A DNA stretch of 64,000 nt from Burkholderiales bacterium 70-64 (GTDB lineage: Bacteria; Pseudomonadota; Gammaproteobacteria; Burkholderiales; Burkholderiaceae_E): contig MKUQ01000042.1 in NCBI GenBank assembly GCA_001898645.1, positions 1-64,000 on the forward strand. The letters run 5' to 3'. The translations under genes and the position numbers were made by a program. Shown here piece after piece: positions 9,322 through 17,483 of this stretch. Each line of letters starts with the position of its first letter. The stretch's first letter is position 1. The notes under the pieces were generated by a model. That model ran no database searches. It saw nothing but the letters and a program-made list of their open reading frames with translations, and was not told the DNA's origin.

Positions 9322-10821
9322 TCAAGCACCCCGCGAGCGCATCGGTACAGCCGCGAGTCGCTGGCGTATCTCCGGCAGTGCGATTGCGACGCATAGCGTG
9401 GCAATGGTCCATGCGCACGCGACAAAGAAGAGTTGCACTGGCATGGCGCCATCTGCCGGCATGAGCCAGTGGGCGACGGCAAAGACCGCCGATGCCACCG
9501 CGACGGGAACCAGTACGCTCGATGTGCACCACCGCAACAACTCGCCGCCGAGCAGGCGGCGATGCGTTGCCGGGACGATCGCCAGCAGGTAGGCGGCGCT
9601 CGCGACGACCCAGATGATCGCGGCGGCGATCGGTCCGAACCGGGGGGCGAACACGAGCAGCGAAGGCAGGATGCACGCCGCCAGCACGATCAAGACCGTC
9701 GCCGAGATCATCGGCAAGCCGGCTGCGAAGAGCATCAGATTGGGAAAGCCGGCAAGTGAGTACAGCAGATTTCCGAGCGCGAGGAGCGAGAGCAGGGTGC
9801 CGGCGTTCCGGGCGGCTGCTTCGGTGCCGGTCCACACGAGCAATAGCTCATGCGGAAAGAAGACCAGCACCAGCGCAGTCGGTACGATCAGCATGCTCAG
9901 AAGTTGGGAGCCTGAGTGGTAGAGGCGCGAAACCGTGGGCCAGTCGCCCTGTGCGTGGGCTTGGCTGAATCGTGGAAAGAAAGCGGTGTGAAACGGCGTC
10001 ACCAGTGCCGGCACCAGCGATGCGAGCAACACAGCCAGCGAGTAGTAGCCGAACTGTTCGAGCGTCACCAGCCGGCTGAGGACGAGCTTATCGACCTGCA
10101 TGGCGAGGACGCCGGCGACTGCACTGGCCAGTATCCCGAAGGTGAAACGCCATACCTGCCGCAGTACACGAGGGTCGAAACTTGCCCGCCGGAACTCGCC
10201 GGCCACATTGCGCCAGGCCGCCCATGCCGTGATGCCGGTGCCGACCGCAGCGGCCACGACCTGCCAGGCAAAAAACGCGTGGACCGTCGGCGACACGAGC
10301 CAGACGACCAGTGCCGCACCCCCCCAGCGCAGCATGGCCGACAGCGAGGCGATCAGGTTCGTCGTCGGTTGACGGTCGAACCCATTCAGTGCGCCTTGGT
10401 AGAACAGCGAAGGCATCTGCAACGCTAGCACAACGCCCATCAACTGTAGCGTCTGGCGAATTTCATCGGTCGACAGCGTATTGGAGCGGAACCAGCGTTC
10501 CGAGAGGGCGCCGCCGATGATCGACACCGCCGCACCGGCCAAGATCGCGATCAGCCAGTAGGCGATCTCCAGGGTGCGCAGCAGGCTCGCCAGTTGATGC
10601 TTCCCGGCTCCGCTTGCGGGTGCCCGCGACAACTCTCGCGTGATCGTCCATGACAGGCCGAAGTCTGCGATGATCAGCACGGCCTGCAAGGTGGCATAGA
10701 AGCCGATCAGCCCATATGCTTCGGGACCCAGGATCGCAAGATAAACCGGTACGAAGGCGATGCCCATGAGCATCGCCCACGATCGACCGAGGAAGTTCGC
10801 GACGATGTCCCGCCGGACCAT
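9322..10821 (-). CDS. wzx: polysaccharide flippase (Wzx/MATE-like, MVF family)
   Basis: 499 aa, about 12-14 TM segments; MVRRDIVANFLGRSWAMLMGIAFVPVYLAILGPEAYGLIGFYATLQ typical Wzx N-terminus. Confidence 0.88.
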   Translation of the reverse strand: MVRRDIVANFLGRSWAMLMGIAFVPVYLAILGPEAYGLIGFYATLQAVLIIADFGLSWTITRELSRAPASGAGKHQLASLLRTLEIAYWLIAILAGAAVSIIGGALSERWFRSNTLSTDEIRQTLQLMGVVLALQMPSLFYQGALNGFDRQPTTNLIASLSAMLRWGGAALVVWLVSPTVHAFFAWQVVAAAVGTGITAWAAWRNVAGEFRRASFDPRVLRQVWRFTFGILASAVAGVLAMQVDKLVLSRLVTLEQFGYYSLAVLLASLVPALVTPFHTAFFPRFSQAHAQGDWPTVSRLYHSGSQLLSMLIVPTALVLVFFPHELLLVWTGTEAAARNAGTLLSLLALGNLLYSLAGFPNLMLFAAGLPMISATVLIVLAACILPSLLVFAPRFGPIAAAIIWVVASAAYLLAIVPATHRRLLGGELLRWCTSSVLVPVAVASAVFAVAHWLMPADGAMPVQLFFVACAWTIATLCVAIALPEIRQRLAAVPMRSRGA

Positions 10822-10827
10822 CGTTGA

Positions 10828-12816
10828 TCACATTGCCGGGGCAGCGGCGTGCCCCGAAGGCGCATGGTGCGTTGCCGTCCCTTGCGCCTCGAGCCACGCC
10901 TGGAACATCAGAACGCTCCACAAGCGGCTCTGGTGATCGTGTGTGCCGGCCAGGTGTTCGCGCCACATCCGGCGCACCTGTTCGGGCGCCAGCAAACCCT
11001 GCTTCCGGAGCTTGCGTTCGTCCAGAAGAGCCTCAGCCCATTCGCGCAGGTCGGTGCGTAGCCAGCGTGCGACCGGCATGCCGAACCCCGCCTTGGGCCG
11101 TTCGATGAGCGCCGGCGGTACATACCGATCGAGCAACCTGCGCAGAAGCCATTTGCCGCGGCCGTTCCGGACCAGCGCGTGCGCGGGCAGAGCCCAAGCG
11201 AACCGGGCGACCCGATGGTCGAGCAACGGTGCGCGTGTTTCGAGGCTGACGCTCATTGCAGCCCGGTCGACCTTGACCAGGATGTCGTCCGGAAGGTAGC
11301 AGGCGATGTCCCAGCGGCGCATCCGGTCGAGGTACGGTTGCCCGTTACTCTGCACGCTTACCGGCACGTGAGGCCTTGCGCCATCGCCCAGAACCAGGCC
11401 GCAGTCGGCGGGCCATTGGCTCAGAAGCCGGACGTACATGTCTTCGAAGCTGTCGGCGTCGATCAGCGTTGCAAGGCGATGGATTCGGTGCCCGTTGATG
11501 GACTGCCTGAATCGGGCCGGGGTTGTGACCTGCAGCAGGCGATCCCACGATCTGGGAGAAAGGCCGGCTGCAACCGTGGCGATTGATCTTCGGCTCCAGC
11601 CGGGTAGGCTGCCGAAGCGCCGCCAGAGCGTCTGCGCGAACGAGTAGCGGGGGTAGCCGCCGAACAACTCATCGCCGCCGTCGCCCGACAGAGATACGGT
11701 CACTCGCTGCCGCGTCATTCGGGCGACCAAGGTGGTGGGGATCTGTGAAGAATCGGCGAACGGTTCGTCGAAGATTCGCGGCAGTTCCGGAATGATGTCC
11801 GCAGCCTCGGCGGACGAAATGTACCATTCCGTATGCGCGGTACCGAGGTGCCGGGCAACGGCTTTCGCGAACGGCGCTTCGTCGTAGCCGTCTTCGCGAA
11901 AGCCGATCGTGAACGTCTGCACCGGTCGGGTCGACTCGGATTGCATCAGGGCGACCACGAGGCTGGAATCGATGCCGCCCGACAGGAAAGCCCCCAGCGG
12001 CACGTCGGCCGACATCTGCGCCCTTACCGCTTGGCGCAGGAGCAGGTCGAGCGAATCGGCCAGCGACTCTTCGTCGGCGTCGGCCAGCTCGTTTCGCAGT
12101 CGGCTCGAGTCGTCGTCGATGGTCCAGTACCGCCGCGGGTCCCCGATATTGGGTTGCCCGCCCGCACCGACATGCACCGCCAGAACGCTTCCCGCCGGCA
12201 GCTTGCCGATGCCCCGGTAGATCGACCACGGGGAGGGCACATAGCCGAACTGCAGCATCGCGGCCAGCGCCTGCCGATCGATTTCAGGATCCGCTTGCGG
12301 AAAGGCGGTCAGCGCTTTCAGCTCCGAGCCGAATACGAAGCTCGATCCGATCGAGCCGTAGTACAGCGGCTTCTCGCCGAACCTGTCTCGGGCAAGGAAC
12401 AAAGTGCGGGCCTGCCTGTCCCAGAGGGCGAACGCGAACATACCGACGCTCTCGTCGAGTGCTCGTTCCAGCCCCCATCGGCTGATGGCTGCCAGCAGCA
12501 CCTCGGTGTCGGAATGCCCACGCCATCCGGGGGCCGCCGATGCCGTATCCAGCGTTCTCCGAAGCACCTCGTGGTTATAGATCTCGCCGTTCAGGACGAT
12601 CACATAGCGGCCGCACGCGGACATCATCGGCTGGTGGCCATTGGGCGACAGATCCAGGATGGACAGCCGTCGGTGGCCGAGCGCTAGCCCGACTTCCGTG
12701 TCTACCCAGCAGCCGCTGTCATCGGGCCCGCGATGGAGCAACCGATCCGCCATGTGCTGGATCGTCTCTTCCAGCACCAGCGGTCGGTTGGTGACGAACC
12801 CTGCAATGCCGCACAT
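10828..12816 (-). CDS. asnB: asparagine synthase (glutamine-hydrolysing)
   Basis: MCGIAGFV N-terminal nucleophile class II amidotransferase; FLSGGIDSSLVVALM PP-loop; SLSGDGGDELFGGYPRY. Confidence 0.95.
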   Translation of the reverse strand: MCGIAGFVTNRPLVLEETIQHMADRLLHRGPDDSGCWVDTEVGLALGHRRLSILDLSPNGHQPMMSACGRYVIVLNGEIYNHEVLRRTLDTASAAPGWRGHSDTEVLLAAISRWGLERALDESVGMFAFALWDRQARTLFLARDRFGEKPLYYGSIGSSFVFGSELKALTAFPQADPEIDRQALAAMLQFGYVPSPWSIYRGIGKLPAGSVLAVHVGAGGQPNIGDPRRYWTIDDDSSRLRNELADADEESLADSLDLLLRQAVRAQMSADVPLGAFLSGGIDSSLVVALMQSESTRPVQTFTIGFREDGYDEAPFAKAVARHLGTAHTEWYISSAEAADIIPELPRIFDEPFADSSQIPTTLVARMTRQRVTVSLSGDGGDELFGGYPRYSFAQTLWRRFGSLPGWSRRSIATVAAGLSPRSWDRLLQVTTPARFRQSINGHRIHRLATLIDADSFEDMYVRLLSQWPADCGLVLGDGARPHVPVSVQSNGQPYLDRMRRWDIACYLPDDILVKVDRAAMSVSLETRAPLLDHRVARFAWALPAHALVRNGRGKWLLRRLLDRYVPPALIERPKAGFGMPVARWLRTDLREWAEALLDERKLRKQGLLAPEQVRRMWREHLAGTHDHQSRLWSVLMFQAWLEAQGTATHHAPSGHAAAPAM

Positions 12817-12979
12817 CAGCAGGTTCGCCGTAAGCCAAGAAAACCGAGTTGCACACTGATGCCCATGGCTATTGCGTTCCCGCAGCGGACGTCGGCAGCC
12901 GACGGGGAACCTCCGAATCGACCACTCTACGGTGACCGGCTACGTACAAGCGAGTGTTTCTGTTCACGGTGCGTAGATC

Positions 12980-13089
12980 CTACTCGTAAGAGCCGTAAGC
13001 CGGATGGCCTCTGCCGAGCAGCGATTCGCCAGGCTAGATGCCATCCCGGCTGGCGATGCCCATGACGAAACCTTCCTCTTTCCGATCAT
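12980..13089 (-). pseudogene. decayed gmd remnant (5' and 3' ends joined, interior lost)
   Basis: ATGATCGGAAAGAGGAAGGTTTCGTCATGGGCATCGCCAGCCGGGATGGCATC... aligns with the start of the intact gmd (ATGACTGAGAAGAGGAAGGCACTCATCACAGGCATCACCGGCCAGGATGGC). It then runs into GGCCATCCGGCTTACGGCTCTTACGAGTAG, resembling the gmd 3' end (GGTTATCCAGCCTACGATTTCCACGAATAG). Confidence 0.7.
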
Positions 13090-13294
13090 GGAGGGGCGTG
13101 CTTCAGGCTGTATCGGCATCGGCGGCGTAAGTGAGAATTATCCGCGATTTGCGCAGCAAGGCAGGAACATCGGATATGTTGTCGTTGCCTGTCCGCTCCG
13201 TCGCCCGCATGCAATGCCTCCGGGGCATACGTCCGCCGGAGTGCTCGAGGAGTCTCGGAACCGTGGGAATCGGGTGACTGCCTGTCCGGCCGGC

Positions 13295-14293
13295 TCATTC
13301 GGTATGTCGACTGCTGCCGCTGGCTTGGATTGTCCGTGTCTTGTACCACCGGGCTGTCTGCATCAAACCCTCCGACATCGAACAGACGGGCTGCCAATCC
13401 AGTTCGCTGCGGATCGCCGATCCGTCGATCAGCAGCGAATCGGTCAGCCTGGCGATTGCCTCCCCTTGGCCTGTCATGCGCCCGACCCATCGCAGAAGCG
13501 ATACCGGGCATGGGAGAAGAACGGCCTTTCGATGTAGAAGGCCGGCCAGCGTGCGCACGAGATCGGGGGTGGAGATCGCTACACCGTCATCAACCAGATA
13601 CGTCCGGCCTCGAGCCAACGGCCGATCCGCGCACGCCGAGAGGGCGTTCACCAGGTTGTCGACGTGGATGAGACTGCGCGCGTTCTGGATCGATGCGAAG
13701 GGTAGCGGGATGCCGGAATCGACCAATCGAAGTAGACGAAGGAAATTGCCAGGGCAGTTCGGACCGTACACGAGGGGAGAACGCACGACGACCACCTCGA
13801 GCCCGGTGCTTTCCGACAGCTTCCACAATGCTTGTTCAGCCTCGTGCTTCGAAATCGCGTAGTCTTCGGTCGGAGCGGCGGGAGACGATGCAGAAAAAGG
13901 AACGTGGGTGGTCCTGACCCCATTTACCCCGATCGAGCTCAGAAAGATAAGTCGACGGACGCGCCGGGCCGCTTGCTCTGCAAGACCCAACGTTCCCTCC
14001 ACGTTTACCGCCCGGAAGTCCGAAAGCGGATCCGTGGATCGTTCCCGAAGGACATGGGCGCGAGCCGCGAGATGAACGACTACGTCGACGCCTTCGAGCG
14101 CATGGTCCCAGTTCGTGGTGCGCTCGATATCGCCAACCAGAACGACATCAGAAACGGTATTGCGCAGTGCGTTCCGGGCCAAGGCCGTGCGAACGGTTGC
14201 CCTGACAGCCCGCCGTTGGCTGGCGAGCCACGATATCAACCTGGTTCCGATGAACCCACTTGCGCCTGTGACGAGGATGCGGGACTCAGACAC
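13295..14293 (-). CDS. NAD-dependent epimerase/reductase (UDP-sugar; WbpV-like)
   Basis: VSESRILVTGASGFIGTRLISWLASQRRAV; YAISKHEAEQ; located with WbpM- and WbpL-like genes. Confidence 0.82.
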   Translation of the reverse strand: MSESRILVTGASGFIGTRLISWLASQRRAVRATVRTALARNALRNTVSDVVLVGDIERTTNWDHALEGVDVVVHLAARAHVLRERSTDPLSDFRAVNVEGTLGLAEQAARRVRRLIFLSSIGVNGVRTTHVPFSASSPAAPTEDYAISKHEAEQALWKLSESTGLEVVVVRSPLVYGPNCPGNFLRLLRLVDSGIPLPFASIQNARSLIHVDNLVNALSACADRPLARGRTYLVDDGVAISTPDLVRTLAGLLHRKAVLLPCPVSLLRWVGRMTGQGEAIARLTDSLLIDGSAIRSELDWQPVCSMSEGLMQTARWYKTRTIQASGSSRHTE

Positions 14294-15050
14294 CGTTCGG
14301 ACGGAAGACGAACTGCGACGACCGTGCCCAGATCTTGGCAAGAACGAACTGCGTGAGGGACATTCCGATCTCGTGCTGCTGGGCGGAGCGATAGATCTCC
14401 ACGTTCTGACGCCAGATGTTCAACAGGCTCTGGTTCGTCGCGCCTCCCAGGCGCATCTTCACCAAGACTTCAGGGATGTAGGCCGAACGAATGCGATGCT
14501 TCTCCAGCATCCTCAACATCAGTTCGAAGTCCGCCGCGAGCCGATAGTTGAGGTTGAACATCCCATGGCGCTCGTACACGTGCCGACGGACGTAGAACGT
14601 GGGATGAGGCGGCACCCACCCCCTCCGGAAAAGGCCCGGTGCGAACGGCCGCGATTTCCAGTAGCGGACGACTTTCTGGAGATCGTCAGAGTCTACGTAT
14701 ACGAGGTCGCCATAGCAGCAATCGATTTCCGGATCCTGCATGGCGATCGCGACTCTGAGCAGGGAGTCGCGGGTCGCAAAAGCGTCGTCGGAGTTGAGGA
14801 GGCCGACTATGTCCCCGGTGGCAAGGGCGATGCCCTTGTTCATTGCGTCGTAGATGCCGAGATCAGGCTCGCTGACGATACGGGCGATGCGGCCCCGGTG
14901 CGAGTCGAGAATCGATAGTGTTCCGTCGCCGGACTGACCGTCGATCACGATGTGTTCGATGTCGTCGAAAGTCTGGTTGGCGATCGAGTCGAGGGTGTCA
15001 GCGATAGTCTTGGCGCTGTTGTAGGTGGCAGTGATGATCGATATCTTCAT
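14286..15050 (-). CDS. glycosyltransferase family 2
   Basis: MKISIITATYNSAKTIADTLDSIANQTFDDIEHIVIDGQSGDGTLSIL...YDAMNKGIALATGDIVGLLNSDD. Confidence 0.92.
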   Translation of the reverse strand: MKISIITATYNSAKTIADTLDSIANQTFDDIEHIVIDGQSGDGTLSILDSHRGRIARIVSEPDLGIYDAMNKGIALATGDIVGLLNSDDAFATRDSLLRVAIAMQDPEIDCCYGDLVYVDSDDLQKVVRYWKSRPFAPGLFRRGWVPPHPTFYVRRHVYERHGMFNLNYRLAADFELMLRMLEKHRIRSAYIPEVLVKMRLGGATNQSLLNIWRQNVEIYRSAQQHEIGMSLTQFVLAKIWARSSQFVFRPNGV

Positions 15051-16027
15051 TTTCCGGCCGAAGTCCTCGTCTCGCGCACATCGGGGTGACCATGGTGGCA
15101 GAATCGGCTCCGGAGGAAGTCGTCATAGGTCTTCCTGATCCCTTCCTCCAGACTTGTTCGTGCCTCCCACCCCAAGTTGCGGATACCCGAGACGTCCAGC
15201 AATTTCCGTGGAGTGCCATCCGGTTTGTCAGGGTCGAACATCAGTTCGGCCTCAAGTCCGACGCAGCGCATTACCGTCGTGGCCAGTTCGCAGATGGTCA
15301 CGTCTTTGCCGGTACCGATGTTCAGGAGATTTCCGGAGTAATCGTGCTCCATCAGGAACACGCAGGCATCGGCGAGATCGTCGACATACAGAAACTCACG
15401 CCGCGGCCGGCCGCTTCCCCACACGGCCAGCTTGTCGTCAGCGCGCTCGCGGGCTTCATGCGCCTTGCGGATCAGCGCCGGCAGCACATGTGAAGTGGCA
15501 AGGTCGTAATTATCACCGGGACCGTAGAGGTTGGTGGGCATGACACTGACATAGCGCGTGCCATGCTGGGCATTGAATGCCTCGCAAAGCTTTATGCCTG
15601 CGATCTTGGCAACCGCGTAGGGCTCGTTGGTCGGTTCGAGCGGTCCGGTCAGCAGGTATTCCTCGCGGATCGGCTGCGGGCAGTCACGCGGGTAGATGCA
15701 TGAAGAGCCGAGGAACATCAGCCTGCGGACCCCCGCCCGAAATGCCGCTTCGATGACGTTGGTTTCGATCACCAGGTTCTGATAGATGAAATCGGCGCGC
15801 ATCGTGTTGTTCGCATGGATGCCGCCGACGCGGGCCGCAGCGACGAATACGTAGTCGGGCCGCACCTCGTCCAGGAAGCAGCGCACGGTGCGCTGGTCCA
15901 GGAGGTCGAGTTGTGCATGGGTGCGGGTGACTACGTTCGCATAGCCGGCATCGGCCAGCCGGCGGGTGATCGCGGAGCCGACCATTCCGAGGTGGCCGGC
16001 CACGTAGATGCGAGCGTTCCTGTCCAC
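15047..16027 (-). CDS. fcl: GDP-L-fucose synthase
   Basis: RIYVAGHLGMVGSAITRRL; MFLGSSCIYPRDCPQPIREEYLLTGPLEPTNEPYAVAKIAGIKLCEAF. Confidence 0.95.
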   Translation of the reverse strand: MDRNARIYVAGHLGMVGSAITRRLADAGYANVVTRTHAQLDLLDQRTVRCFLDEVRPDYVFVAAARVGGIHANNTMRADFIYQNLVIETNVIEAAFRAGVRRLMFLGSSCIYPRDCPQPIREEYLLTGPLEPTNEPYAVAKIAGIKLCEAFNAQHGTRYVSVMPTNLYGPGDNYDLATSHVLPALIRKAHEARERADDKLAVWGSGRPRREFLYVDDLADACVFLMEHDYSGNLLNIGTGKDVTICELATTVMRCVGLEAELMFDPDKPDGTPRKLLDVSGIRNLGWEARTSLEEGIRKTYDDFLRSRFCHHGHPDVRETRTSAGK

Positions 16028-16039
16028 GATGCGTGAACC

Positions 16040-17131
16040 CTATTCGTGGAAATCGTAGGCTGGATAACCGTGCTGCCTGACCAGATGATCACGCTCGGCA
16101 CTCTTCATGTCTTCACGCACCATTTCGGCCACGAGTTCCTCGAAGGACGTGCGCGGCTCCCAGCCGAGTTTCTCTCGTGCCTTGGTTGCATCGCCGAGCA
16201 GCGTCTCCACCTCCGTCGGGCGGAAGTAGCGTGGATCCACGCGCACGATCGTCCGGCCGTTTGCGTCGATGCCGATCTCGGAAACACCCTCGCCATGCCA
16301 TGCGACGGAAATGCCCAGCTCCTGGGCGGCACGCGATACGAAGTCACGCACCGAGTACTGCTTGCCGGTGGCGATGACGAAGTCTTCGGCGCGGGATTGC
16401 TGCAGCATCATCCACATTGCCTCGACGTAGTCACGTGCGTGACCCCAATCGCGCCGCGCGTCGAGGTTCCCCAGATAGAGGCAGTCCTGCAGCCCGAGCT
16501 TGATACGGGCGAGTGCGCGCGTGATCTTGCGGGTGACGAACGTCTCGCCGCGCACCGGCGATTCATGGTTGAACAGGATTCCGTTGCAGGCGTACATCCC
16601 GTACGCCTCCCGGTAGTTCACCGTGATCCAGTATGCATAGAGCTTCGCGGCCGCATAGGGCGAGCGCGGGTAGAACGGGGTCGTCTCTCGCTGCGGCACT
16701 TCCTGGACGAGGCCGTACAGCTCCGACGTCGACGCCTGGTAGAAACGGCTGGTTTTTTCCAGCCCCAGGATCCGCATCGCCTCGAGGATGCGCAATGCGC
16801 CCAAGGCATCGGAATTGGCAGTGTACTCGGGTTCCTCGAAACTGACCGCCACGTGGCTTTGCGCCGCTAGGTTGTAGATTTCGCCGGGCCTGACCTGCTG
16901 GATGATCCGGATCAGGCTGCTCGAATCGGTCAGATCGCCGTGGTGCAGGCGCAAGCGCACGTCGGGGTCGTGCGGATCCTGGTACAGATGATCGATCCGG
17001 TCGGTGTTGAACAGCGACGTACGGCGCTTGATGCCGTGAACCTCGTAGCCCTTGTCGAGCAACAATTCAGCGAGATAGGCGCCATCCTGGCCGGTGATGC
17101 CTGTGATGAGTGCCTTCCTCTTCTCAGTCAT
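16040..17131 (-). CDS. gmd: GDP-mannose 4,6-dehydratase
   Basis: [70 protein letters not shown]-terminus [10 protein letters not shown]. Confidence 0.96.
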   Translation of the reverse strand: MTEKRKALITGITGQDGAYLAELLLDKGYEVHGIKRRTSLFNTDRIDHLYQDPHDPDVRLRLHHGDLTDSSSLIRIIQQVRPGEIYNLAAQSHVAVSFEEPEYTANSDALGALRILEAMRILGLEKTSRFYQASTSELYGLVQEVPQRETTPFYPRSPYAAAKLYAYWITVNYREAYGMYACNGILFNHESPVRGETFVTRKITRALARIKLGLQDCLYLGNLDARRDWGHARDYVEAMWMMLQQSRAEDFVIATGKQYSVRDFVSRAAQELGISVAWHGEGVSEIGIDANGRTIVRVDPRYFRPTEVETLLGDATKAREKLGWEPRTSFEELVAEMVREDMKSAERDHLVRQHGYPAYDFHE

Positions 17132-17483
17132 GGCTAAACGTCCCCTCGGCTGCACTGGCGTCGGCAGCGTAACCGGCAATTATCCCCGATTTGTGCAGCA
17201 ACGTAGGTGCGCCGGATGGGGGGTTGCGTATCGCAGTCGCCCGTCCGTTCGCGCTGCCGACGTGTACCCTCCAGGCTGCCGCTCTTGTGGGATCGGCAGG
17301 CCGGAAGACATCGGCTAGAATCGCGCTCCGACCGCTCGCGATCATCCCCGGATGGTCGATGAGGTCAGTTTCTGGTTCGCCGGGGCGGGATTCGAAGATC
17401 TGTCCGATCGCGGGGGGCTGCTCCGATAACGGCTACTATAGTCGACGTTGGTGATTCGTTCGGCCGATTCGCTTTCGGTTCCA

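Noticed and set aside
13004-13537. 177-aa plus-strand ORF over the gmd remnant and epimerase 3' end
   Set aside because: No recognisable domain; overlaps the supported epimerase gene and the decayed gmd.
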